This document shows positions 57,142 through 64,000 of a stretch of DNA of 64,000 nt, in pieces. A program made the translations under genes and the position numbers. The stretch's first letter is position 1. The number at the start of each line of letters is the position of its first letter. The notes under the pieces were generated by a model. It was not told where the DNA came from. It ran no database searches and worked only from the letters and a program-made list of their open reading frames with translations. The stretch comes from Carnobacterium gallinarum DSM 4847 (GTDB lineage Bacteria; Bacillota; Bacilli; Lactobacillales; Carnobacteriaceae): assembly GCF_000744375.1 (NCBI RefSeq), contig NZ_JQLU01000004.1:372001-436000 (forward strand), given 5' to 3'.

Positions 57142-57178
57142 CGTTAGATCGTTAATTTTAACTTTCTAACGTTTTTTT
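57142..57178 (+). terminator. Intrinsic terminator
   Basis: Short stem CGTTAG / CTAACG (57142-57147 with 57166-57171) followed by T7 on the + strand. Confidence 0.75.
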
Positions 57179-57267
57179 ATGTATTTTTTATATGAATTTA
57201 TCCAATCATCTACAACTAATTTCTTAGAAAGATGACCGGACAAGTAAATTTTAATGGAGGTTTCACT

Positions 57268-57747
57268 ATGTTAACAACCGCAACACATTTATGGACCATT
57301 GAGATTGAGAGCCTTCCTTTCGGTGCAGAAGGAGCAGTTTCAGAAGCAATCTATGATTATCCTAAAGGAAAGACTATTTTATTGCCGCCCAATGATTGGG
57401 ATGGGGAGGCGGAAGAAGAATTTTTCTTCGATCCAATTGGATTTAAAAATAAACTAATTGAGGCCTTTTATGTAACTGCACATGAAGCACAACAGGTTTT
57501 TGACTCTCAAGAAGAATTCCAAGAAAAGGCAAACAAACTAATTTGTTTAGATGCTCGATTGTACGTTATTTTATATTATTATTTAAATGAAAAACATGAT
57601 GCCTCCACGTTAGATTCATCTGAAATTGTGAATCAACTTAATGATACACACCTTTACTTTAATCCCCTTGAAAGTAATATGTTTCACTGGACATGGCTTG
57701 AGGAACTGACTCAGTTAAAGTTTTTAAAATTAGATTTCGGCAAATAA
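57268..57747 (+). CDS. Hypothetical protein, acidic and soluble
   Basis: A 159-residue protein that I do not recognise. It is acidic, with aromatic-rich segments THLWTIEIESLPFGAEG at the start, the acidic run WDGEAEEEFFFDP near 52-64 and SNMFHWTWLEELTQLKFLKL at the end. No signal peptide or membrane segment is present. The start is ATG 57268 because GGAGG lies seven bases upstream; an earlier in-frame ATG (57232) has no site. Good codon structure and spacing from neighbouring terminators support a real gene. Confidence 0.7.
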   Translation: MLTTATHLWTIEIESLPFGAEGAVSEAIYDYPKGKTILLPPNDWDGEAEEEFFFDPIGFKNKLIEAFYVTAHEAQQVFDSQEEFQEKANKLICLDARLYVILYYYLNEKHDASTLDSSEIVNQLNDTHLYFNPLESNMFHWTWLEELTQLKFLKLDFGK

Positions 57748-57793
57748 AAAAAGGCTGTTAAAATAAGGACTTATACACCTGATTTAGCAGCTT
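57745..57793. terminator. Terminator, stronger on the minus strand
   Basis: An 11-bp stem with one G.U (57752-57762 with 57783-57793). The minus side is followed by TTTTTTTATTTG, and the + side by a weak TTTGGTTTATTT. It serves the two convergent hypothetical genes. Confidence 0.75.
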
Positions 57794-57818
57794 TGGTTTA
57801 TTTAAGCTAGACTGACAA

Positions 57819-58007
57819 TCAGATTCTAGCATTATTTAATATCTTTATAATTGTCTGTTTATTTTTGGGTAGTGTAATAACTGAAAAGCAATCTTCTTTT
57901 TTGATGATTAGGCTATTCTCTGCCACAAAAACATTTTCAATTTCATGTAATTTTATATAGTCTCTAATAAAATTATCATTATAATTATACTCATATTTAT
58001 CAAGCAT
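57819..58007 (-). CDS. Small hypothetical protein
   Basis: A 62-residue soluble protein, rich in Asn, Ile and Lys, that I do not recognise (begins LDKYEYNYNDNF, ends IIKILNNARI). Support for translation is the upstream GAGGAGGGAAGG close to ATG and a matching terminator after the stop. No domain or motif is visible. Confidence 0.6.
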   Translation of the reverse strand: MLDKYEYNYNDNFIRDYIKLHEIENVFVAENSLIIKKEDCFSVITLPKNKQTIIKILNNARI

Positions 58008-58119
58008 AGTATCCTTCCCTCCTCAGTTATTTAATATAACATATAAATACTTTTACACCTAACAAAAACACTTTATAAAGAAGATAAATAGTGAAAAAAA
58101 TTATTTAACACATTTTTTA

Positions 58120-58165
58120 AAATAACAAAAAACACAAGATATAAATAACAATTATATCTTGTGTT
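58120..58165. terminator. Terminator after the decayed PRD regulator
   Basis: A 14-bp perfect stem (58131-58144 with 58152-58165) with T-runs on both strands (minus tail TTTTTTGTTATTTT). Its preservation suggests recent decay of the gene it served. Confidence 0.85.
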
Positions 58166-58170
58166 TTTAT

Positions 58171-58789
58171 TTATTTTTCTACCTTCAAATCTTGATATAG
58201 AACATACTCTATTTCAGATTGATTCATAAAAATATCAACTTTTTCATTTGAAAAAAAAGCATATTTCATTATAAAATAACCCAATAGTTGAGTTCCAATA
58301 AATTATAAAATTTGAGCATTTTTCCAATTAATCAACTGATTTTCTTTTTTTAAATGATCGAATACTAAAAACAATTGTTGAAATGTTTCTTTAGGAAGCT
58401 GAGTAAAAAAATAGTTTCTAAACTTTTGCTTATAGATTAACTCTGAAAATAAAATTCGGATAGTTGCTTAAAACTAATTGTTTGTTCCTCAAAAAGGAGC
58501 AATTGCCTCATTTGAATTCTTCTTGCAACCGTCGAGCAAACCTCCTTCCTTATTTTTTTGTCTTTAGATGATGTCTCCTCCTTTTTTACCTTAAAGCAAT
58601 TCCAACGCCGCGTCGTTTTTCAAGATAGTTGCTTAAACTAGAGCGATATCCTTCAATCGCTCTTAATTCTGAATGCGTTGTTCTTTTGGAAACACCTCGT
58701 TTATTTGCAAAACATTCTACCGTTTGAAACTCATTTTGGTACATTAATAGTTGAACTAATTCTTTTTGTCTTTTAGTTAGCATAATCAT
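58171..58789 (-). pseudogene. BglG/PRD-family regulator remnant
   Basis: The N-terminal part is a 67-codon frame (ATG 58789, AAGGAAG upstream) encoding a helix-turn-helix, LTKRQKELVQLLMYQNEFQ and NKRGVSKRTTHSELRAIEGY, then EKRRGVGIALR and a stop. Downstream, other frames give MRQLLLFEEQTISFKQLSEF, then ELIYKQKFRNYFFTQLPKE and FQQLFLVFDHLKKENQLINW, interrupted by stops, typical of PRD-containing antiterminators and activators. The whole is also much shorter than a functional regulator of about 500-650 residues, so frameshifts plus internal deletion are inferred. A carbohydrate operon normally neighbours such regulators; only the GH18 gene is near. Confidence 0.75.
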
Positions 58790-58950
58790 TCACACTTCCT
58801 TAATTAAAAAACATTTACTTTAACCGCGGTATCGCAATTACCTCTTAATTATAGAATCAAAATTAAGGATTGACTCTAACAATTGATTGCAGCAAGCAAG
58901 CCTTTTTAAATAAAAAGTTATTGCAATTATATACAGCGATTTTCATTTTA

Positions 58951-58993
58951 TTCATAAAAAAAACTTTTTATTCCTAGTTGGAATAAAAAGTTT
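58951..58993 (-). terminator. Intrinsic terminator after the GH18 gene
   Basis: A 14-bp perfect stem (58961-58974 with 58980-58993) with A/T-runs on both sides, just after the GH18 stop. Confidence 0.88.
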
Positions 58994-59007
58994 TTATGAG
59001 CTAGTTT

Positions 59008-59949
59008 TTAATTTTTTACATTATCAATAATACGGTTTGTCCAAGAAAAATCAGTTTTTGTAATGGAGTCATCTCCATACTTTTTCCCATCACGATCAAC
59101 TGCGTAAATAAACATTCCACCTTTTGGTCCGTCTTTAGGTTGCCATTTTGCATATAAATACGCATTGCTGGTTGCAAATGGTTCATAAGCATCATACCAA
59201 CGATTTTGATCTTGTTCCTCTGGGAATGTAATTCCTGGAACAAATTTAGTTGATGGAATGACATTTTTATATGTGCTCCATGTTTTGTCTAAGCTTTGAG
59301 GGCTTCTTCCGTATGCTTGAATAAATAAATAATCAACATAGTTCGCAATTTTAGTAAATAATGTATGGTTGTCTTTATTTGTATCATAAATTAATAATTT
59401 AGACTCATCTTGTTTAAGTTTTTGATTCAAATATTTAAACATATTCGTCGCCTTTTCTTCTTGAGCTGCTGAAAGATACGATTCCATATCAATATCTAAG
59501 CCATCTAAGTTATATGGGGTCAAATGTTTATCAATTAATGCTTGAGCATATAAATCGTATTCCACTTGTGAAGGCATACTGCCAACGCTAGGTACATTAT
59601 AAATTTCTGAAATGTCGACTGTTTTAATTACTTTTGTACCTCGTTGATGAAGCGTTGGAACATAAACATCTTTAACTGTTTGCCAAAATTTTGATTCATT
59701 TGTTCCAGGTTTTACATAATGAAATAACGATACAATGTCTAATCCATCTGGTAAATCCGTCATCGCGATTACGTTATTATCTGGTAAATTAGAATTTGCA
59801 TCATGTGGCATTGTGACATCGCGCCATGTTCGATAATAGGCCATCGTAATCGGCTTATTGGTTGTTTCTTCTGCCTGTGCATTCTCTCCGAAAGCACCTA
59901 CTGCCAAAGTCATCAAAATAATACTTACTAAAAAACCAAATTTTTTCAC
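59008..59949 (-). CDS. Secreted GH18 glycosidase (endo-beta-N-acetylglucosaminidase-like)
   Basis: A 313-residue exported glycoside hydrolase family 18 protein. The signal peptide covers about 1-27 (ends ENAQAEE). The catalytic DGLDIDME motif (D-x-x-D-x-D-x-E, about 149-156) supplies the acid/base Glu for substrate-assisted cleavage. ITMAYYRTWRDV at the start and LFIQAYG near 210 resemble EndoH/EndoF-like enzymes acting on N-glycans rather than long chitinases. I start it at GTG 59949 (MKKFGFL after initiation), nine bases after AAGGAG; an ATG at 59970 would put KEMDEV before the signal. A cre site upstream implies CcpA repression. Confidence 0.87.
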   Translation of the reverse strand: MKKFGFLVSIILMTLAVGAFGENAQAEETTNKPITMAYYRTWRDVTMPHDANSNLPDNNVIAMTDLPDGLDIVSLFHYVKPGTNESKFWQTVKDVYVPTLHQRGTKVIKTVDISEIYNVPSVGSMPSQVEYDLYAQALIDKHLTPYNLDGLDIDMESYLSAAQEEKATNMFKYLNQKLKQDESKLLIYDTNKDNHTLFTKIANYVDYLFIQAYGRSPQSLDKTWSTYKNVIPSTKFVPGITFPEEQDQNRWYDAYEPFATSNAYLYAKWQPKDGPKGGMFIYAVDRDGKKYGDDSITKTDFSWTNRIIDNVKN

Positions 59950-60007
59950 TTCATCCATCTCCTTTATCATTTTAATCTATTTCTAGTATATACGTTTTCT
60001 ATTTATT

Positions 60008-60021
60008 TGTAAACGCTTTCT
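60008..60021 (+). promoter_or_regulatory. Catabolite-responsive element (cre) upstream of the GH18 gene
   Basis: TGTAAACGCTTTCT matches the cre consensus TGWAANCGNTNWCA at all but the last base. It lies about 60 bases upstream of the GTG start, a position suited to CcpA repression of this gene. Confidence 0.7.
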
Positions 60022-60116
60022 TTTTAGTCAAATATAACTATACTATTGTATGTCTAGATCCTTCTTTTTACAGGCTTCACTAAGTATATCATTTATGTAG
60101 ATATGATAAAACAATT

Positions 60117-60161
60117 CTACTAAAAATAGACTCCCATTCTAAGTAGATGAATGGAAGCCTA
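60117..60161 (-). terminator. Terminator after doxX
   Basis: A 13-bp stem with G.U pairs (60127-60139 with 60149-60161), followed on the minus strand by TTTTTAGTAG. Confidence 0.75.
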
Positions 60162-60197
60162 CACTTATTTTTAAAGCTATTCTTCTTGTATGCTTTT

Positions 60198-60584
60198 TTA
60201 GCTAAGTGGCATAAATTGGATTAATTTTTTATTGAAATGAACATATCCACATACAATACTTAGTACAATCAGAATCAATTCTAATTCAAAACCATTTACA
60301 AAACCACTACCTGACTTCAACATAAAGATGGCTGTACCTAAAATTGCAACAAAACCTAGACTAACTAAAGGAACTAATAATCCAATAACCATAAAGATTC
60401 CACCACCGATTTCAATCAAAGCAATCAAAATTGGCATGATACTTGGCAAACCTAATCCAACAAAGAATTCCGTTGTTTCTGATAAATTTGTTACTTTTTG
60501 AATGCCATGCAACGCCATTGTAATTCCTAACATGATTCGTATGGCTAATAAACCAATACTTGCTTTGTTTTTGTCTTCTAACAT
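60198..60584 (-). CDS. DoxX family membrane protein
   Basis: A 128-residue protein with four membrane segments (about 8-27, 45-68, 70-92, 98-118) and the DoxX-family motifs IGLLAIRIMLGITMALHGIQK and LIALIEIGGGIFMVIGLL. Related proteins are linked to redox, quinone or thiol stress, but this one's function is unproven. GGGAG precedes the ATG by about eight bases. No other gene shares the unit. A consensus promoter overlapped by a palindrome lies 364 bases upstream on the same strand and may drive it. Confidence 0.88.
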   Translation of the reverse strand: MLEDKNKASIGLLAIRIMLGITMALHGIQKVTNLSETTEFFVGLGLPSIMPILIALIEIGGGIFMVIGLLVPLVSLGFVAILGTAIFMLKSGSGFVNGFELELILIVLSIVCGYVHFNKKLIQFMPLS

Positions 60585-60947
60585 TTAGCTATCACTCCCG
60601 TTTTATAATTTTAAGATGACTCTGATTTCTAAAAAAAAATCAGTTACATACGTGTTTCCTTTTATCAAAAAATTCAACTTTAAATTGACATTTCAACATA
60701 AATTAATTATTATTTCTCATTAATTAATTTAATAGGAAGAATTAATTAACTGACTTACTAAAATAATTCCCTTTAATTATTTATACTAAAATATAGTTTG
60801 TATTTCTTCTTTAGCATGATAGTCTTTTCCCTATTTTTATCTAGCCTGCACTAGCTAGTTGTCTTTAAAAGAGATGAAAATCGAAATCCCCCTTGATACG
60901 CTTAAACATGCTATATAAAAATGATGAGATTTTTCTGCCCTCCCTAC

Positions 60948-60983
60948 TGTAACTATTATAGTTACAAACAAAAAGTAAGTCAA
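60948..60983 (-). promoter_or_regulatory. Consensus promoter with an operator palindrome over the -10
   Basis: On the minus strand: TTGACT (60978-60983), a 17-base spacer and TATAAT (60955-60960). The palindrome TGTAACTA-TTA-TAGTTACA (60948-60966) covers the -10 box, a typical repressor operator layout. Downstream there is no clear gene until doxX at 60584. The rest of 60585-61365 is AT-rich, with a 10-bp TTAATTAATT hairpin (60720-60749) and nothing else convincing. Confidence 0.6.
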
Positions 60984-61365
60984 GTACTTTTTCACTATTA
61001 TTTTATTTGATTTTAATATATAACAAATAAAACGATAATACATTATCTGGATTATGAGAATTGATTTGATAACTATCGAAATAATTTACTTCTACCTTTT
61101 ACATAGATGGTACGACACCTACTACAACAGATATCTTTAAAATTAAGCTTAACCTTGTAAGATTACTTCTGGCATTAAAAATATTTTTTTTAATAATTTA
61201 ATTTTTTATGTCTCCTCCTAATTTCTGTTTTAGCAATCTTGTATTTATATAACACATCGCTAAATCAGAAATATCTTTTTTTATTTCTATTTTAGAAATT
61301 ACTGCATTTCTAAAATGGAAACATGTTAAAATTATATTGCTATTATAGAAAGGAAGGTGATATTT

Positions 61366-61794
61366 TTGACTATAGGAGAACGAATCACTGAACTTAGAGA
61401 AAGTAAAAATATGACTCAAAAAGAACTTGCTGATAAAATAAAACTAAACAAAAGCGTTATGAATAGAATTGAATCCGGTGAAAGAGCTATACGTGAAAAT
61501 GAATTATCCTCTATTGCAGATGCGCTTGAAATAAGTACAGATTATCTTTTAGATAGAGAACCGCAAATAAAACACTATACACTGATAGATACAGATGAAA
61601 CAAGCATTGCAGAACGATTGCAAGTTATGATAGAAGATCTAGAAAATAGTGCTTATTGTTCAAAAGAAAATGGAGAAATGGAGGACAATATTAGAGAACT
61701 ATTAATTATGTCTCTTGAAAATTCATTAAGAATCGCCAAACAAGAAGTCAAAAAGAACTTTACTCCTAAAAAAATAGCAAAATTAAGCAACTAA
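61366..61794 (+). CDS. XRE family transcriptional regulator (phage repressor-like)
   Basis: A 142-residue regulator. The N-terminal helix-turn-helix (about 3-60) reads TIGERITELRESKNMTQKEL and IKLNKSVMNRIESGERAI, then ADALEISTDYLLDRE. The C-terminal half (about 65-142) is acidic and helical, without the peptidase domain of LexA/CI proteins. The start is TTG 61366, five bases after GGAAGGTGA; the GTG at 61357 lies inside that site. It resembles prophage or integrative-element repressors. The gene after it, on the same strand 366 bases on, is an orphan nuclease-like protein. Confidence 0.88.
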   Translation: MTIGERITELRESKNMTQKELADKIKLNKSVMNRIESGERAIRENELSSIADALEISTDYLLDREPQIKHYTLIDTDETSIAERLQVMIEDLENSAYCSKENGEMEDNIRELLIMSLENSLRIAKQEVKKNFTPKKIAKLSN

Positions 61795-62060
61795 ATGAAT
61801 AGATATATTATTGATAGAAAATTAAATTTATTAGTTCATAATCATTAAACAAGAGACCTTTAACCAGCTATAAAAACTGTATGTAGAGTCTCAGTTATTG
61901 TAACAAGGAAGTACGAATTCCTTTCATTTAAACTCTAGTTTTCCCTTTCTTTTATCCCAATCATTAACTTCATCTTTAAAAATCGAAATAGGTACAAACT
62001 ATTTCGATTCAACTTGTGAATAGGTGAACATTGTGGACAATTTTTTAGATAAGTAAAAAA

Positions 62061-62091
62061 GCTCTATCCAGTCATGGGGACTAGTTAGAGC
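62061..62091 (+). other. Hairpin in the leader of the nuclease-like gene
   Basis: GCTCTA / TAGAGC arms with an inner AGTC/GACT helix (62061-62091), preceded by A6 and not followed by a T-run. The surrounding gap 61795-62160 contains no gene; a weak GAGAC/GTCTC hairpin near 61852-61893 may end the XRE transcript. Confidence 0.35.
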
Positions 62092-62160
62092 AGATAATAT
62101 TAGAGCAAATGTATTATATCACAAATATGTTCTTAAAATACAGTTAAAAGAGGAGAAATA

Positions 62161-63240
62161 ATGGATATTTCAAAATTCAAAGAAGATTTAAAGATTTTAA
62201 GCACTAGAGTCACTAATTTAAAAGGTAACATTGGAACTGAAGAAGCAACTAAAACATCTTTAATAATGCCCTTTTTCCAGCTATTAGGATATGATGTATT
62301 TAATCCAACTGAATTTGTTCCAGAATTCACTGCTGATGTAGGTATAAAAAAAGGTGAAAAGGTAGATTATGCAGTTGTTCTTGAAACTATTCCAGTAATT
62401 TTAGTAGAAGCTAAATCTATTACTGAAAAACTGACAAAACATGATTCCCAACTATTTCGATATTTTGGCACAACAACTTCCAGATTTGGAATTTTAACAA
62501 ATGGAGATGAATATAAATTTTTTACTGATCTTGATGAACCAAATAAAATGGATTCCACTCCTTTTTTAACAATTAATTTAACAGACTTAAAAGAAAATCA
62601 AATACCTGAAATTGCGAAGTTTCATAAAGACAATTTTAATATTGAAACAATTACTAGTAGTGCTTCTGAGCTGAAGTATTTGAACAATTTAAAATCTTTT
62701 TTAAATGAACAACTTGATTCTCCATCAGATGAATTTATTAAATATTTTGTTAGTGAAATATTTGACGGACTTAAAACTAAAGCAACTCTAGATAAGTTTA
62801 CTCCTATTATAAAAAAAGGATTTAATCAATTTATTACTGAAAAAGTAAATGCTAAATTAAGTGCTGCATTAAATACCTCTACTTCTATTCAAGAAGATCC
62901 TTCTGAAACGAAAGAAGAAATTGAAGATGATGGAATTATTACTACTGCTGAAGAAATTGAAGCTTACACTATTGTTAAGCTTATGTTAAAAGACACAGTT
63001 ACTTTAGAAAGAGTGACTTACCGAGACAACAGGAGTTACTTTAATATTTTATTAGATGATAGTATAAGAAAATGGATAGTTCGTGTATATGTTTACTCTA
63101 CTACCACTAGAATTAAAATTGTTCTAAATGATTCAAACAAATCCACTTATGATTTAGAAGGTCCATTAGAAATTTCTTCCCACGAAAAAGAATTAATTGC
63201 TATTGTCAATAGTTTTATAAATAAAAATGAATCAAACTAA
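62161..63240 (+). CDS. Orphan PD-(D/E)XK protein with HsdR N-terminal-like domain
   Basis: A 359-residue protein. The first ~130 residues match the type I restriction endonuclease N-terminal nuclease fold (HSDR_N_2 type): E27/E28 in GTEEATKT, D69 in KVDYAV, E83-x-K85 in VILVEAKS, Q97 in HDSQLFRYF and ILTNGDEYKFF. The helicase/translocase part of HsdR is absent by design, not by truncation, as the rest (about 150-359) is coherent: a helical middle, an acidic linker near 245-262 and a beta-rich end. GAGGAG precedes the ATG. No hsdM or hsdS is nearby. Likely a DNA-acting prophage or defence protein; target unknown. Confidence 0.82.
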   Translation: MDISKFKEDLKILSTRVTNLKGNIGTEEATKTSLIMPFFQLLGYDVFNPTEFVPEFTADVGIKKGEKVDYAVVLETIPVILVEAKSITEKLTKHDSQLFRYFGTTTSRFGILTNGDEYKFFTDLDEPNKMDSTPFLTINLTDLKENQIPEIAKFHKDNFNIETITSSASELKYLNNLKSFLNEQLDSPSDEFIKYFVSEIFDGLKTKATLDKFTPIIKKGFNQFITEKVNAKLSAALNTSTSIQEDPSETKEEIEDDGIITTAEEIEAYTIVKLMLKDTVTLERVTYRDNRSYFNILLDDSIRKWIVRVYVYSTTTRIKIVLNDSNKSTYDLEGPLEISSHEKELIAIVNSFINKNESN

Positions 63241-64000
63241 CTTTTGGAGTGAACTATATAGTTAAAATTTATAATAAGATAGTTTTGAAATAAAAAAATT
63301 CCTAAGATTAAGTTGTTGGGATTGTATCAATCAAGTGTGGGGTCAGTAATCACAACAAGTAACGAAGTTTCACAGCATAACCCTGTTCATTCTATTGCTA
63401 ATTTTGATTTATGATGATTTTAAAACAAAAGATGAGGTTGCTTCAAATAATTTTATTCTGACAGAGCTTAATCTTGGGAAAAATTATTCTGTTTAATCTA
63501 GATGAAGACACTCCATTTGAAGTATTCTTATACTGATCATTGAATAACGGTTCAATTAAGATTTGCCTTCGGGCTTTTCTTTTAAACAAAAAAATACGAA
63601 CGTTCTTTTTAGGGAAAATCCAGATAATTAAAAAATAAGCCTTAATATGTAGTGACCCCAAAAAGTTAGACTTTTTGGGGTCACTACATTTGGAATTGTC
63701 AAGAAAAATTGGACACAACGTTAAGAGAAATTAAGAATGACTACTCTCAAAATCTTTTGGAGATTGATAACCTAAGCACTATAAATAATCAATACACTAT
63801 TTGTGCATCTTTTATATATTATTTATGGAACGATATTTCCAATGCTTTCTAGCGAAAACAATAGGTGAGTTTTCCTAATCTCTCAGCTGTAATTTTTTTG
63901 AAAGGAGTTAAAAAATTACAATTAAACCTTTTCCCTCACTAATTACATAGTGATTTTTAAGAAAATCAACTTCTATATTTTAATTAATATCTCTCATCCA
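63241..64000. other. Gene-poor right end
   Basis: I see no convincing gene in these 760 bases: possible frames lack binding sites or run through the palindrome at 63648-63688. A GGGGTCAGTA near 63340 resembles part of the palindrome arm. The stretch looks like eroded mobile DNA. Confidence 0.45.
63648..63688. repeat. 19-bp perfect palindrome resembling an insertion-sequence end
   Basis: TGTAGTGACCCCAAAAAGT and its exact complement around TAG. The arm looks like the terminal inverted repeat of IS3-type elements (TGT-x-TGACCCCxAAAAGT pattern, from memory), but no transposase frame is recognisable on either side. It may be a remnant or a solo end. Confidence 0.5.

Noticed and set aside
60855-61043. 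62-codon minus-strand frame upstream of doxX
   Set aside because: It would cover the promoter/operator at 60948-60983, has no binding site and resembles no protein.
63443-63718. 91-codon minus-strand frame at the right end
   Set aside because: It reads through the 19-bp palindrome, lacks a binding site and shows no domain or transposase motif.

Overview
The window looks like chromosomal DNA of a low-GC Gram-positive bacterium of the Lactobacillales. Carnobacterium or a close relative is my best guess. Evidence: AT-rich sequence, strong AGGAGG-type ribosome binding sites, occasional TTG/GTG starts, intrinsic terminators after most units, T-box leaders before glyQS and hisS-aspS, a DUF3013 gene, pepT, and the rpsU-yqeY and phoH-pgpH-ybeY-dgkA-cdd-era orders. 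The genus is an inference. Most of the window is conserved core genome; accessory or decaying DNA is concentrated at 18.8-19.3, 46.5-46.9, 58.2-58.8 and 59-64 kb.

Layout. 0-5.4 kb: the end of an unknown + strand gene, a CPBP-family membrane protein with altered active-site residues, DUF1697, DUF1294, peptidase T, then trmK and a NIF3-like gene. 5.5-9.5 kb: a LysM glucosaminidase behind a coiled-coil gene, a DUF1003 membrane protein, a small unknown and a lipoprotein. 9.8-15.4 kb: dnaG-rpoD, an ABC exporter and DUF488. 15.5-18.8 kb: glyQS behind a T-box. 18.85-19.26 kb: a truncated, frameshifted sortase A. 19.4-25.7 kb: recO and the phoH-to-era operon. 25.9-28.4 kb: a methyltransferase with a structured leader, yqeY, rpsU and a Fur/Zur regulator.

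28.6-31.3 kb (+): a CcpN-like regulator followed by two PpsR-type kinase/phosphorylase paralogues, with a 386-base gap between them carrying an unexplained minus-strand terminator. 31.3-35.5 kb: psiE, then a response regulator, ABC transporter and histidine kinase cluster. 35.5-41.2 kb: DUF2207, nfo, a nitroreductase, an RDD protein and sppA. 41.4-44.9 kb: hisS-aspS under a T-box whose specifier aligns as GAC (Asp) and overlaps CAC (His). 45-51 kb: an SH3b amidase, a broken pentapeptide-repeat gene, dtd, rel and an M23 peptidase. 51.2-55.6 kb: deoC, an aag-DUF3013-prmA-rsmE run and a GNAT acetyltransferase. 55.7-58 kb: a sirtuin and three unknown small genes.

58-64 kb is accessory: a decayed BglG/PRD regulator, a secreted GH18 endoglycosidase with a cre site, doxX with a distant operator-overlapped promoter, an XRE repressor-like gene, an orphan PD-(D/E)XK protein with an HsdR-N-like domain, and a 19-bp palindrome resembling an insertion-sequence end.

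Functional themes. Translation is heavily represented: glyQS, hisS, aspS, dtd, trmK, prmA, rsmE, ybeY, era, rpsU. Cell-wall turnover is represented by the glucosaminidase, the amidase and the M23 protein. Stringent and c-di-AMP signalling are represented by rel and pgpH. Phosphoenolpyruvate/pyruvate control is represented by ccpN and the two ppsR genes. The most novel-looking items are RNA-level: the methyltransferase leader, the structured element after glyS, the region between the ppsR genes and the GACAC specifier. The XRE/nuclease pair at the right end is the main candidate defence locus. No tRNA, rRNA or CRISPR array was seen.
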